NCBI GenBank assembly: GCA_019119615.1 | Contig: DWWQ01000054.1 | Location: 18,647 to 82,646 of the forward strand | Reading direction: 5' to 3' | Length of the DNA: 64,000 bases | DNA from: Candidatus Alistipes stercoravium | GTDB lineage: Bacteria > Bacteroidota > Bacteroidia > Bacteroidales > Rikenellaceae | In this document: in pieces, positions 10,084-19,217 of the stretch | How positions within the stretch are numbered: position 1 is the first letter of the stretch | How the letters are laid out: every line of letters begins with the position of its first letter | The notes under the pieces: model-generated | Databases searched by the model: none | The model's input: the letters and a program-made list of their open reading frames with translations, nothing else | Told to the model about the DNA's origin: nothing | Position numbers and translations under genes: made by a program

Positions 10084-10818
10084 TCAGACAAGGGAGGCAA
10101 TCTGGCGCCAGATCGTCGCCAGAAAGAAGATCCCGATCCCCGCGCACATCACCGCGAGCAGCAGCCGCATCACGCGCCGGTCGGGTTTCGTATCGCTGCG
10201 GAAATTCAGGTCGATGTACTCCTTGAAGAAGAGATAAAGAGCAGGGACCAGCGCCCCGGCCAGCAGTAGGTCTTCGGGGATGCCGAAAAAATAGACCTTC
10301 GAGAGGCCGATCAGCGACCAGTGGCACAGGAACAGGATGACGAAAAGATTGACCCGCTTCGAGAAGGCGAGCAACAGCCCGATCGTATAGAGCGCCACCG
10401 AGCAGGGCATCACGGGCGAGGTCATCATCGGAAAGTGCATGCCCCGGAGTGTCGAAAAGAGCGGATAGACGAAAGGCATCAGGCAGAGGATAACGGCAAA
10501 CAGGTCGTGCCGCCGCGTCCGCTCGAAGGTCGTATAGCCCACCACGTCGTCATAGACCCACACGGCGGCCATCACGCCCCAGAAAAGGGCCATTACCTCG
10601 TTGTAGGAGCGGGCGTCGCATGCCACGAGATAGTAGCCCACGGCGATCCAGCCGTTGAGCAGCGCCAGGTAGTACTTCATCACGCGCTTTATGCCGGACG
10701 TGGGGCGGCGGTAGAGCCGCCAGGTCAGCAGGATCCCCGCAAGGACCAGCAGCACCTGCACGGGCCAGGTCATCCGGTTGTAGTCGGCAATCGTCTGCCA
10801 GAAGACCGTGTTCGTCAT
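10084..10818 (-). CDS. DUF6064-like integral membrane protein
   Basis: A 244-residue hydrophobic protein with about seven to eight predicted membrane helices (for example VQVLLVLAGILLTW, LLLAGALVPALYLFF, LLLAVMCAGIGIFFLA). It starts with the FWQTIADYNRMTWPVQ pattern I associate with the uncharacterised DUF6064 family. Its ATG (10818) overlaps the TGA of the preceding YjjB-like gene in an ATGA arrangement, so it is the third cistron of the exporter operon. No catalytic motif is seen. A link with the exporter is suggested only by coupling. Confidence 0.75.
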   Translation of the reverse strand: MTNTVFWQTIADYNRMTWPVQVLLVLAGILLTWRLYRRPTSGIKRVMKYYLALLNGWIAVGYYLVACDARSYNEVMALFWGVMAAVWVYDDVVGYTTFERTRRHDLFAVILCLMPFVYPLFSTLRGMHFPMMTSPVMPCSVALYTIGLLLAFSKRVNLFVILFLCHWSLIGLSKVYFFGIPEDLLLAGALVPALYLFFKEYIDLNFRSDTKPDRRVMRLLLAVMCAGIGIFFLATIWRQIASLV

Positions 10819-11315
10819 TTCCGAAGGTGTTTTTTATCGCGCGTGAGCGAGTGCGCCCGTTTGTTGAAGAGGAAGATCGGCGCCGCAGCTCCCGCCGCCA
10901 GCATGAAGATCACGCTGAAGGTGATGAAGCCGTTGCGGACGATCGCCTGCAGGTACTCCGCGCCGAGCGCCGGATCGTCGAGCGTCTTCATGAACATGAT
11001 CATCGAGAAGACCGTCTTATAGGCGTACATGCCCGGGATCATCGGCAGCAGCGCCGGGATGAAGAGCACGGTCATCGGGCAGCGGATGCGGCCTCCGAGC
11101 AGCAGGCTGCCCACGCCGATCGTAACCGACGCGCACAACGAGGCCGAGGCGATATCCATGCCCCAGTGCATCAGCACGAAGCGCAGCGCATGACCGATGG
11201 CCGCGAGCAGCGCGATGCTCGGGAAGGCCCGCATCGGGGGATCGGAGATCGCCCCGAAGCCGATGGCGGCCACGGCGGCGAAGAAACCGTCGGAAAGGAT
11301 CTCGAGCCACATCAT
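10815..11315 (-). CDS. ThrE-type exporter, small subunit (YjjB-like, DUF3815)
   Basis: A 166-residue membrane protein with about five helices, corresponding to the C-terminal half of Corynebacterium ThrE and to E. coli YjjB. Recognisable segments are GFGAISDPPMRAFPSI, IALLAAIGHALRFVLMH and FIPALLPMIPGMYAYKT. A longer frame runs upstream to 12167 but is a shadow of the YjjP-like gene. The true ATG at 11315 overlaps the stop of that gene (ATGA). Family members export threonine/serine or dicarboxylates such as succinate; the substrate here is undetermined. Confidence 0.88.
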   Translation of the reverse strand: MMWLEILSDGFFAAVAAIGFGAISDPPMRAFPSIALLAAIGHALRFVLMHWGMDIASASLCASVTIGVGSLLLGGRIRCPMTVLFIPALLPMIPGMYAYKTVFSMIMFMKTLDDPALGAEYLQAIVRNGFITFSVIFMLAAGAAAPIFLFNKRAHSLTRDKKHLRK

Positions 11316-12079
11316 AGGAGTCCGGATTTTACGATCATCAGCGTCGCCGACAGTCCGATGGCGATGCAGACGATGAGCATCAGCGCCGATGTGAGGCGGG
11401 CGATGCCGTTGAGCACATGCCCCTCGACGATGTCGATCACGCCGTTGATGAGCGGCACGCCCGGGATGAGGAAGAGCACGCTCGTGGCAATGGCGATATC
11501 GGCGGTCGTATCGAAGGTGAGCGCCACGGAGGCGTACATCGACGCGACGAAGGAGGAGGCGATGAATACGACGTAATGGTTGAAACCCCGGTTCTGCATC
11601 CCCTGCTTGAGGAAGAAGCCGAGCAGCGTCGCGGTGAAGACGATACTCATGGCGAACCAGTCGCCGCCGAACAGACGGCAGAAGGAGGCGTTGGCCAGAC
11701 CCACGACGATGAGCGTAAAGATGGGGTCGATGCGCGGACGGGCGATGATCTCGCGGTAGCGGGCTTCGATCTCTTCGAGAGTCAGGTGGCGGTCGCAGGC
11801 CTCCCAGCTCAGGGCACTCAACTCGGCGTTGAGCTCGAAGCTGATCGGGCGGGGCGGGATATCGACCACCTCGCTGTAGACTTCGCCGCTCTCGTCGTCG
11901 AAGACCGAGAAATTTACGACCTTCTGGAAGGCCGAGACGATCACCCGCACTCCGAGCGCCTCGCCCAGGCGCTTCGTGTTGCGCACCACGCGCGAGGTGT
12001 GGACTCCCGAACCCATGAGGCGGGTGGCGTATTCGGCGACAAAGCGTGCGATCGCCTTCAGTTCGGCCTGCGTCTTCAT
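11312..12079 (-). CDS. ThrE-type exporter, large subunit (YjjP-like, DUF1212)
   Basis: A 255-residue protein corresponding to the N-terminal half of ThrE and to E. coli YjjP. A soluble N-terminal region has ARFVAEYATRLMGSGVHTSR and VSAFQKVVNFSVFDDE. About five membrane helices follow (TLIVVGLANASFCRLFGGDW, LFLIPGVPLINGVID). I start at MKTQAELK (12079) because the promoter box at 12101-12108 lies too close to the upstream ATG at 12103. Translationally coupled with the YjjB-like gene; together they should form the two-component exporter. Confidence 0.88.
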   Translation of the reverse strand: MKTQAELKAIARFVAEYATRLMGSGVHTSRVVRNTKRLGEALGVRVIVSAFQKVVNFSVFDDESGEVYSEVVDIPPRPISFELNAELSALSWEACDRHLTLEEIEARYREIIARPRIDPIFTLIVVGLANASFCRLFGGDWFAMSIVFTATLLGFFLKQGMQNRGFNHYVVFIASSFVASMYASVALTFDTTADIAIATSVLFLIPGVPLINGVIDIVEGHVLNGIARLTSALMLIVCIAIGLSATLMIVKSGLL

Positions 12080-12100
12080 AACGGGATGCTGATTTGGCGG

Positions 12101-12108
12101 CAAAAGTA
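12101..12108 (-). promoter_or_regulatory. Bacteroidetes -7 box (TACTTTTG) for the exporter operon
   Basis: The minus strand reads TACTTTTG, 21 bases before the YjjP-like ATG. The divergent HD gene starts 25 bases away on the other side. Confidence 0.5.
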
Positions 12109-12132
12109 CGAAAAAAATAATATATTCGCAGC

Positions 12133-12768
12133 ATGAAAGAGATCGACACGGCGCTCGTCGCCCACATCGAGACGCAGATTCTGCCCCGCTACCGCAATTT
12201 CGACCGCGCCCACTCCACGGACCACGTCCTGCAGGTCATCGAGCGGAGCCTCGCGCTCGCCGCACCCTACGGGCTCGACCCGGCGATGGTCTACACGATC
12301 GCCGCCTACCATGATACGGGCCTTGCCGAAGGCCGCGAGGAGCATCATCTTGCCGGCGGGCGGATCCTCGCCGCAGACCCCGCCCTGCGCCGCTGGTTTT
12401 CCGGGGAGGAGATCGCCACGATGCGCGAAGCCGTCGAGGACCACCGAGCCTCGTCGGACCACGAACCCCGCTCGATCTACGGACGCATCGTCGCCGAGGC
12501 GGACCGCTGCATCGATCCCGCGACGATCATCCGCCGTACGGTGCAGTACGGCGTGGCCCACTACCCTGCGCTCACGCGCGAAGAGCATTATGCCCGCTGT
12601 CTCGACCACCTGCAACACAAGTACGGCGAGGGCGGCTACCTGAAGCTCTGGATTCCGGAGTCGGACAACGCCCGGCGTCTGGAGGAGCTGCGGGCCACGA
12701 TCCGCGACACGGAGCGGCTGCGACGGCTCTTCGACACCCTTTTCGACGAGGAGCAGCGCCGGGACTAA
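12133..12768 (+). CDS. HD-domain phosphohydrolase
   Basis: A 211-residue soluble protein of the HD superfamily. The metal-binding pattern is visible: H27/H31 in AHSTDHV, the HD pair H60-D61 in AAYHDTGL, H71-H72, and the later EDHRAS segment. A C-terminal helical region with HKYGEGGYLKLWIPES follows. Relatives are metal-dependent phosphohydrolases of uncertain, possibly nucleotide, substrate. It is divergent from the exporter operon, separated by a 53-bp AT-rich gap, and ends at a strong terminator. Single cistron. Confidence 0.85.
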   Translation: MKEIDTALVAHIETQILPRYRNFDRAHSTDHVLQVIERSLALAAPYGLDPAMVYTIAAYHDTGLAEGREEHHLAGGRILAADPALRRWFSGEEIATMREAVEDHRASSDHEPRSIYGRIVAEADRCIDPATIIRRTVQYGVAHYPALTREEHYARCLDHLQHKYGEGGYLKLWIPESDNARRLEELRATIRDTERLRRLFDTLFDEEQRRD

Positions 12769-12786
12769 TGCCCCGCATCCCGTAAA

Positions 12787-12830
12787 GAAGCCCCGCACGG
12801 CAGGTTCGACGCCTTGCCGTGCGGGGCTTC
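12787..12830. terminator. Bidirectional terminator, HD gene versus lactate-dehydrogenase-like operon
   Basis: Perfect 16-bp stem GAAGCCCCGCACGGCA (12787-12802) with its complement (12815-12830), followed by TCTTTTCTCT on the plus strand. It lies between convergent genes. Confidence 0.75.
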
Positions 12831-12850
12831 TCTTTTCTCTCGGATTGGGA

Positions 12851-15709
12851 TCACTCCTTCGGGGCCTCATCCGCGTCGGTGCGCGGCGTCGTACAGGCAT
12901 CGACCAGATAGACGATCGAGACGTAGGGGATTCCCGAATGGGTCGTGAGGCCGATCTCGCAGGTCCGGCTGTTCGAGTAGCCGATCCGCGCCCCGGAGCG
13001 TTCGATCGCGGGCCGCAGCTTGCGCAGCGCGTAGGCATTCACCTCGGGATGGGTGAAGCCCCGGTCGCCGGCGAATCCGCAGCAGCCCACCTCCTCGGGG
13101 ATCACCACCTCGCGGGCGCAGAGCCGCGCCAGCGCCACAATCGTGTCGGAGAGCCCCATGCGCCGCATCGAGCAGGTGATGTGCAGGGCCACGGGCTCCG
13201 CCTGCGGATGGAACTCCAGCCGGTCGCGCAGGAAGGTCCAGATGAACTCCGCGGGTTCGTAGAGCTTCATGCGGCGGATCTTCTCCCGCATGCGGTGCAG
13301 GCAGGGGCTCTGGTCGCACAGCACCGGATAGCGGCCCTCGCAGCTTGCCTTCCACAGGGCCTCCTCCAGTTCGGCCGTCTTGCGGTCGGCGATGTCGGCC
13401 ATGCCCTTGCTCTCCCAGATCGTACCGCAGCAGAGATGCTCCATTCCCTCGGGAAAGATCACCTCCCAGCCCGCCTTGCGGAGCAGGGCGACCATCTTCT
13501 CGGCCAGCGGTTCACGGACCGGCGTTTCGCGCGCGAGGCCCATCGTCTGGTTGATGCAGCTCGGGAAGTAGACCACGCAGTCGGGCTCCCGCTTCGGGGT
13601 TTCGGCCGCAGCCGGCTTCCTCAAGGCCGCCGGAATCCGGTAGGCCCGGGGCATGGCGGGCTGCCAGAGCGGAAGCCCCGCACGGTGCAGGCCGCGGGCA
13701 AGGCCCGACATGGCCCGCACGCCGAGCATGCGCCGCGCCGTGTCGGCCAACGTCAGCACCGGCCGCAGCGAGGCCTTGACCCCTTCGAAATGGCGGGCGG
13801 CAAACTCCCCGGCGGCATGCCCCGCGCTTCCCGGGCGGAGCGATGCGGTCCGCACGGCGTGCGTCAGCTCCCCGGTATTGATGCCCAACGGGCAGGAGAG
13901 CGAGCAGAGCCCGTCGCCGGCACAGGTGGCCTCCCCGGCATAGCGGTACTGACGGCGCAGCGCCCGCAGCCGTTCGGGGTCCTCGCCGCTGCGCTCCAGG
14001 CGGGAGATCTCGCGCCGCGCCACGATGCGCTGCCGCGAGGAGAGCGTCAGCCCGTACGAGAGGCAGTTCACCTCGCAGAAGCCGCATTCGATGCAACGGT
14101 CGATAAGCGGATCGGTCAGCGGCAGGGGCTTGAAGTGCGAGAGATGGCACTGCGGGTCGTCGTTGAAGATCACGCCGGGGTTGAGCAGCCCCTCGGGATC
14201 GAAAAGCCGCTTGAGCTCGCGCATCGCCTCGAAGGCCTCGTCGCCCCACTCGCGCCGCACGAAGGGGGCCATGTTGCGGCCCGTGCCGTGCTCGGCCTTG
14301 AGCGAACCGTCGTACTTGTCCACCACGAGCGCCGCGACATCCTCCATGAGCGCGGCGTAGCGGCGCGTCTCCTCCTCCGAGGAGAACGACTGGTTGATGA
14401 TGAAGTGGTAGTTTCCTTCGAGGGCATGCCCGTAGATGCAGGCGTCGTCGTAGCCGTGGCGGGCGATGAGCGCCTGCAGGTCGGCCGTCGCCTCCGGCAG
14501 GTCGTCGATATGGAAGGCGACATCCTCGATCAGGCAGGTCGTGCCCGGGCGGCGCATGCTGCCTACCGAGGGGAAGATGCCCGCGCGGATCGCCCAGAAC
14601 TTCGCATACTCCTCCGGCCGGTCGGTGAAGTGCACCGGCGTGAAGGTGTCGAAGCCGCGCAAGAGCTCCTCGATGCGCGCGATACGCGCCGCGAGCTCTT
14701 CGGGCGTGGAGGCCTTCGTCTCGGTCAGCACGGCCGTGAGGCCCGTGCCCGTGGGATCGTTCACCGCCTCGAGCGACTTGCGGTCGAGCATCTCGGCGCT
14801 GAAGACGATCCGCTCGCCGGCCCGCTCCTCAAGGCGCTTCATCGCCACGACGGCCCGGCACGCCTCGCGCATGTCGCTAAAGTAGACCATCGCGCTGGCC
14901 TTGCACGGATAGTCGCACTCCGTGCGCATGACCACCTGCGAGAGGAAGGCCAGCGTGCCCTCCGACCCCACCATCAGGTGGGCGATCATCTCGAACGGAT
15001 CGTCGAAGCGCAGCAGCGGCAGCAGGTTCAGTCCCGTAACGTTCTTGATCGAATATTTGTAGCGGATACGCTCCGCGAGGGTTTCATTACCGCGCACGCG
15101 GTCGCGCAGCGCCTCAAGGCCCCGCAGCAGGTCTCCATGTGTTTCCGCAAAGGCCCTGCGGCTCTCCGCCGAAGCCGTGTCGAGCAGCGTGCCGTCGGCC
15201 AGCACGATGCGCGCCGAGAGCAGCATGCGGTCGCTGTTGGCGTGCGTGCCGCAGTTCATGCCCGAGGCGTTGTTCATCACGATGCCGCCGACCATGGCGC
15301 TGGCCACCGAAGCCGGGTCGGGCGAGAAACGCCGCCCGTAGGGTTTCAGGATCGCATTGACCCGGGCCCCGACGATCCCCGGCTCGAGGCGGACGGCCTC
15401 ACCGCCGTCGAGTACCTCGTAACGCTCCCAGTGCTTGCCCGCGACGATGAGGATCGAGTCGCTGACGGTCTGCCCCGAGAGGCTGGTGCCGGCGGCCCGG
15501 AACGTTACGGGCAGGTGCAGGCTCCCGGCCAGGCGCAGCAGCCGCGCCACCTCCCGCTCATCGACGCTGCGGATGACCACCTGCGGGATGAGGCGGTAGA
15601 AACCGGCATCGGTGCCCCAGGCCAGGCGGCGCAGGGCGTCGGTATAGATCCGGTCGCGAGGAATGAAGCGGCTCGCGATCCGCACAAACTTGCGATATTG
15701 TTCAGTCAT
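12851..15709 (-). CDS. FAD-binding and [4Fe-4S] oxidase, D-lactate dehydrogenase type
   Basis: A 952-residue fusion of a GlcD-like flavin domain and a GlcF-like iron-sulfur/CCG domain. The PCMH-type FAD fold has VTFRAAGTSLSGQTVSDSI at about 68-86 and GGIVMNNASGMNCGTH. The FAD-oxidase C-terminal domain has HALEGNYHF and EHGTGRNMAPF. Two ferredoxin-like motifs follow, CIECGFCEVNC and CAGDGLCSLSC. Two CCG repeats (CCGTIWESKG, CCGFAGDRGF) close the protein. This layout oxidises D-lactate or another 2-hydroxyacid and passes electrons towards quinone at the inner face of the membrane. The exact substrate is inferred. It is last in a run with the DHOD-like, gcvT and GNAT genes, after a 101-bp gap. 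Confidence 0.9.
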   Translation of the reverse strand: MTEQYRKFVRIASRFIPRDRIYTDALRRLAWGTDAGFYRLIPQVVIRSVDEREVARLLRLAGSLHLPVTFRAAGTSLSGQTVSDSILIVAGKHWERYEVLDGGEAVRLEPGIVGARVNAILKPYGRRFSPDPASVASAMVGGIVMNNASGMNCGTHANSDRMLLSARIVLADGTLLDTASAESRRAFAETHGDLLRGLEALRDRVRGNETLAERIRYKYSIKNVTGLNLLPLLRFDDPFEMIAHLMVGSEGTLAFLSQVVMRTECDYPCKASAMVYFSDMREACRAVVAMKRLEERAGERIVFSAEMLDRKSLEAVNDPTGTGLTAVLTETKASTPEELAARIARIEELLRGFDTFTPVHFTDRPEEYAKFWAIRAGIFPSVGSMRRPGTTCLIEDVAFHIDDLPEATADLQALIARHGYDDACIYGHALEGNYHFIINQSFSSEEETRRYAALMEDVAALVVDKYDGSLKAEHGTGRNMAPFVRREWGDEAFEAMRELKRLFDPEGLLNPGVIFNDDPQCHLSHFKPLPLTDPLIDRCIECGFCEVNCLSYGLTLSSRQRIVARREISRLERSGEDPERLRALRRQYRYAGEATCAGDGLCSLSCPLGINTGELTHAVRTASLRPGSAGHAAGEFAARHFEGVKASLRPVLTLADTARRMLGVRAMSGLARGLHRAGLPLWQPAMPRAYRIPAALRKPAAAETPKREPDCVVYFPSCINQTMGLARETPVREPLAEKMVALLRKAGWEVIFPEGMEHLCCGTIWESKGMADIADRKTAELEEALWKASCEGRYPVLCDQSPCLHRMREKIRRMKLYEPAEFIWTFLRDRLEFHPQAEPVALHITCSMRRMGLSDTIVALARLCAREVVIPEEVGCCGFAGDRGFTHPEVNAYALRKLRPAIERSGARIGYSNSRTCEIGLTTHSGIPYVSIVYLVDACTTPRTDADEAPKE

Positions 15710-15810
15710 ATCCCCCTATACTTCGAATCAGGAGAGACCCGAAGGTTTCCCCTGATTCCTGACATTCGAAAAGCCCGCGCGGAAACGTTCCGCGCAACGC
15801 CCCGTATCTC

Positions 15811-16779
15811 CTATTCAACCCCGTGCGGGAAGTACTTCATGTACTGCACGCGCTGGTAGACGTCGCCCTCGGCCGAGCCGTAGTCCATGCGGCCGCGGAA
15901 GGCGTCGAGCGTATCGAATCCGTGGCGTGCGGCCCACTCGTCGATGAAGCGGGCGATCGTGCCGATCGCCTCGTAGCCGTGGCGGTGGATCGCCGTGCAG
16001 ACCTGCACGGCCGCAGCGCCGCACAGCAGCGCCTTGACGGCCGCCTCGCCGTCATGCACGCCCGTAGAGACGGCAACATCCAGCTGCGGCAGCGCATGGG
16101 CGCAGAGCGCCGTGCTGCGCAGGACGTTGCGCAGCTCCGAAGGCTCGCTGAAGGGGTCGCCCGCCACGAAGCTCATCTTCTCGATGTCGATGTCGGGCTC
16201 GAAGAAGCGGTTGAAGAGCACCACGCCGCGGGCGCCGCGCGCCAGCAGCGCATCGCCGACCGCGAGAACATTCGTCAGACGCATCGGCAGCTTGACCGAG
16301 ACGGGGATCGTAACCTCCGCGGCGACCTTGCGCACGATGTCGGCATAGGCCTGTTCGAGCTGCTGCGCCGAGGCATGACGGTCCGTGGGCAGCAGGAAGA
16401 TGTTGAGCTCCAGTGCGGCGGCTCCGGCCTGCTGCATCGAACGGGCATACTCGACCCACGCATCGCCCGCACCCACGCAGTTGATGCTTGCAATCACGGG
16501 CACGCCCGTGGCCACGGCACCCTGGACCAGCTGCAGGAATTCGTTTTTATAGGCGTCGCCGAGGTAGCGCTCGAGGTACTCGCCGGCATCGCCGTAGCCC
16601 TGCATGTGCTCCAGCGAGGCGGCCTCGCGGAGAATCTGTTCCTCGAAGATCGACTTCAGCACCACGGCACCCGCTCCCTGACGCGCACACTGCTCGACGT
16701 GCTGCACGGTGGAGGTATAGGGCGAGCTGCTGACAATGACGGGACTCGAAAGTTCGAGTCCGAGGTATTTCGCTTTCAT
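15811..16779 (-). CDS. Dihydroorotate dehydrogenase-like flavoprotein
   Basis: A 322-residue TIM-barrel protein related to class 1 dihydroorotate dehydrogenases: YLGLELSSPVIVSSSP at the start, AGAGAVVLKS-like strand, VSVKLPMRLTN, and the flavin-phosphate strand VSTGVHDGEAAVKALLCGAAAVQ. In true class 1 enzymes the catalytic cysteine sits in NLSCPN after a Glu-Leu. Here the equivalent stretch is ELNIFLLPTD (124-133), without that cysteine. Orotate synthesis is therefore doubtful and the substrate is unknown. It lies 25 bases after gcvT in the same orientation. Confidence 0.85.
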   Translation of the reverse strand: MKAKYLGLELSSPVIVSSSPYTSTVQHVEQCARQGAGAVVLKSIFEEQILREAASLEHMQGYGDAGEYLERYLGDAYKNEFLQLVQGAVATGVPVIASINCVGAGDAWVEYARSMQQAGAAALELNIFLLPTDRHASAQQLEQAYADIVRKVAAEVTIPVSVKLPMRLTNVLAVGDALLARGARGVVLFNRFFEPDIDIEKMSFVAGDPFSEPSELRNVLRSTALCAHALPQLDVAVSTGVHDGEAAVKALLCGAAAVQVCTAIHRHGYEAIGTIARFIDEWAARHGFDTLDAFRGRMDYGSAEGDVYQRVQYMKYFPHGVE

Positions 16780-16804
16780 TTCTTGCTCAATTTATCTTAA
16801 TCGG

Positions 16805-17905
16805 TTAAACGAACGGGATCTTCACCACCTCGGCCTTCACGGGTTTCTCGCGGATCACGACGGCGATCTGCGTCCCCGGCTTAGCGTACTCCGTACGGAC
16901 ATAACCCAGGGCCACGCCCACCTTCAGGCAGGGCGACATCGTCCCCGAGGTAACGTGCCCGATCTCTTCGCCCTCGGGCGAGGCGAGCGCATAGCCGTGG
17001 CGCGGAATGCCGCGCTCGACCATCCGAAGGCCCACGAGCTTGCGCGCAACGCCCTCGGCCTTCTGGCGCTCCATGAGCGGGCGGTCGATGAACTCCTTGC
17101 CCTCGGCGAACTTGGTGATCCACCCCAGGCCGGCCTCGATGGGCGAGGTCGTGTCGTCGATGTCGTTGCCGTAGAGGCAGAAGCCCTTTTCGAGCCGCAG
17201 CGTATCGCGGGCGCCCAGACCGATACTTTTCAGCCCGTACTCGGCGCCGGCCTCCCAGAGGGCCTTCCACAGACGGTCGCCGTCCTCGTTGGCCACATAG
17301 ATCTCGCAGCCGCCCGCACCGGTGTAGCCCGTGATCGAAAGGATGGCGTCGCAGCCGGCGACGGGCATCTTCCTGAAGGTGTAATACTCCATCTGCTCGA
17401 CGGGTTCGGCACACATCTTCTGCACGATCTTCATCGCCAGGGGACCCTGCACGGCCAGCTGGCAGATCTCGTCCGAGGCGTTGTAGAGCTCCTTGCCCTT
17501 GCCGGCCTCCATGCCGAAGGCGCGCCCCTGCTCGCAGATATGCGCCCAGTCCTTGTCGATGTTGGCGGCATTCACGCAGAGCATGTAGGTCTCGGCGTCA
17601 ATGCGGTAGACGAGGATGTCATCGACGATACCGCCGCGGCCGTTCGGCATGCACGAATACTGCACCTTGCCGTCGTAGAGCTTCGCGACGTCATTCGTGG
17701 TGATGTGCTGCAGCAGCGCCTCGGCCTTCGGGCCCTTGACCCAGATCTCGCCCATGTGGCTCACGTCGAAGACGCCGGCACCCTGACGCACGGCCATGTG
17801 CTCGTCGTTGATGCCCGAGAACTCGATCGGCATGTTGTAACCCGCGAATTCGGCCATTTTGGCCCCCGCGGCGATGTGGTACTTGGTAAATACGGTAGTT
17901 TTCAT
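16805..17905 (-). CDS. gcvT: Glycine cleavage system T protein (aminomethyltransferase)
   Basis: GcvT takes the aminomethyl group from the lipoylated H protein, releases ammonia and transfers methylene to tetrahydrofolate. The 366-residue product has the full family pattern: [30 protein letters not shown], the folate-binding LTNDVAKL-like stretch, [35 protein letters not shown] and [19 protein letters not shown]. Length is normal. gcvH and gcvP are not in this window. It lies between the GNAT-like and DHOD-like genes with gaps of 25-27 bases. Confidence 0.95.
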   Translation of the reverse strand: MKTTVFTKYHIAAGAKMAEFAGYNMPIEFSGINDEHMAVRQGAGVFDVSHMGEIWVKGPKAEALLQHITTNDVAKLYDGKVQYSCMPNGRGGIVDDILVYRIDAETYMLCVNAANIDKDWAHICEQGRAFGMEAGKGKELYNASDEICQLAVQGPLAMKIVQKMCAEPVEQMEYYTFRKMPVAGCDAILSITGYTGAGGCEIYVANEDGDRLWKALWEAGAEYGLKSIGLGARDTLRLEKGFCLYGNDIDDTTSPIEAGLGWITKFAEGKEFIDRPLMERQKAEGVARKLVGLRMVERGIPRHGYALASPEGEEIGHVTSGTMSPCLKVGVALGYVRTEYAKPGTQIAVVIREKPVKAEVVKIPFV

Positions 17906-17932
17906 CGGTTGTATGTGGTATGTTTTCGTTCG

Positions 17933-19132
17933 TTACTCGCGGCGCTTCACACCCAGGCGCGGGCAGCGCTTGAACTCCTTCTCCCGGTCGAAAAGGTAGC
18001 GGTAGGTGGTGTGCACCTTGTGCTTCGTGGCGCAGACGTAGGTCTCGATCATGCGGTTCATCACCGGGTTGAAATCGCCGATCCAGGCCAGCTCCATCGA
18101 CTTGTATTCGTTCTTGGTCATCTCCAGGAACTCGTAGTACTTGACCATGATGGCCGACTCGACGCCCCGGCCGTGGAACTCGGGCGCGATGCCGAAGATG
18201 ATGCCGAAGATGCGGTCGCACGAACGGCGCACCTTCAGGTCCCACATCAGGCGCAGTTTCTGCCACAGTCCGAATTTGCCGTTGAACTTGCCGATCAGGC
18301 GGTTCAGGTCGGGGACGGTGATGAAGAAACCGATCGGCTCGTCGTTGAAGTAGGCGAAGAAGATGATCCGCGGGTCGATGATCGGCTTCATCTCGTGCAC
18401 CATCTCGAGCGCCTCCTCGTGCGTCATGGGCTTCACGCCCGAGAAGAGGGCCCAGGCCTTGTTGTAGATCACGCGGAAGTTCTCGGCGGCCTCCTCCAGG
18501 TTGTTCATGTCGATATTCTCGACATGGTAGCTCGCATCCAGGCGTCCGGCACGCGCGAAGATCGCCTGGTTGGTCTCCGAAGCGTTCACCCGCCAGATGT
18601 AGCTGTTCTGGTTGAAATAATTTTTGAAGCCGTAGTTCTCGAACAGCTCCTTGTAGTAGGGCGGGTTGTAGGGATTCTTGTAGAGAGGCTGGAACTCGTA
18701 GCCCTCGACGAGCAGTCCCCACCAGTCGCGGCGCTGCCCGAAGTTCACCGGGCCGTCCATCGCCTCCATGCCGCGGCTGGCGAGCCACATGCGCGCGGCG
18801 TCGAACATCATGTCGGCGACCTGCTGGTCATTGACCGCCTCGAAGAAGCCGCAGCCGCCCGTGGGCTGCTCCTCGAGGGCCGCCTTTTCGCGGTTGTAGA
18901 AGGCCGCGATACGTCCCACGACCTCGCCGCGGCCGTCGCGCACCACCCAGCGGATCGCCTCGCCGTCGGCGAAAAGCTCGTTTTTCCGGGGGTCGAAGAC
19001 CTCCTCGATGTCCTGATCCAGCGGGCAGACCCAGTTGCGGTTGCCCTTGTATATCTTTTTGGGGAAGTCGAGCCATTCGCGCACCTGCGCCGGAGTCGAT
19101 ACCTCCTGCAACTTGTATTTTTCCTTGCTCAT
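17933..19132 (-). CDS. GNAT-fold acetyltransferase-like protein
   Basis: A 399-residue soluble protein. The central region (WVVRDGRGEVVGRIAAFYN, GFFEAVNDQQVADMMFDAA) resembles an N-terminal GNAT half. A C-terminal half has EPIGFFITVPDLN, FHGRGVESAIMVKYYEFL and YKSMELAWIGDFNPVMNRM, where GRGVESA sits at the acetyl-CoA pyrophosphate loop. Such 380-400-residue proteins occur widely in Bacteroidetes without known substrate. First gene of the minus-strand run, with a promoter box at 19164-19171. Confidence 0.75.
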   Translation of the reverse strand: MSKEKYKLQEVSTPAQVREWLDFPKKIYKGNRNWVCPLDQDIEEVFDPRKNELFADGEAIRWVVRDGRGEVVGRIAAFYNREKAALEEQPTGGCGFFEAVNDQQVADMMFDAARMWLASRGMEAMDGPVNFGQRRDWWGLLVEGYEFQPLYKNPYNPPYYKELFENYGFKNYFNQNSYIWRVNASETNQAIFARAGRLDASYHVENIDMNNLEEAAENFRVIYNKAWALFSGVKPMTHEEALEMVHEMKPIIDPRIIFFAYFNDEPIGFFITVPDLNRLIGKFNGKFGLWQKLRLMWDLKVRRSCDRIFGIIFGIAPEFHGRGVESAIMVKYYEFLEMTKNEYKSMELAWIGDFNPVMNRMIETYVCATKHKVHTTYRYLFDREKEFKRCPRLGVKRRE

Positions 19133-19163
19133 CGCTTTCGGTTGTTTTTGTCTTTTCCGATTT

Positions 19164-19171
19164 CAAAGGTA
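19164..19171 (-). promoter_or_regulatory. Bacteroidetes -7 box (TACCTTTG) for the GNAT-gcvT operon
   Basis: The minus strand reads TACCTTTG, 32 bases before the ATG at 19132. The opposite-strand box at 19185-19192 makes this a compact divergent promoter. Confidence 0.55.
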
Positions 19172-19184
19172 ACAATTTTTTCCT

Positions 19185-19192
19185 TATTTTTG
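19185..19192 (+). promoter_or_regulatory. Bacteroidetes -7 box (TATTTTTG) for the PPDK-like gene
   Basis: TATTTTTG matches TAnnTTTG and lies 26 bases before the ATG at 19218. Confidence 0.45.
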
Positions 19193-19217
19193 TTCATGGA
19201 TCAAAATTAGCCTCACG

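Noticed and set aside
12845..15859. 1004-codon open frame on the plus strand
   Set aside because: Antisense of the FAD/Fe-S oxidase; composition is His/Arg-rich with no domain. It is a GC-driven shadow frame.
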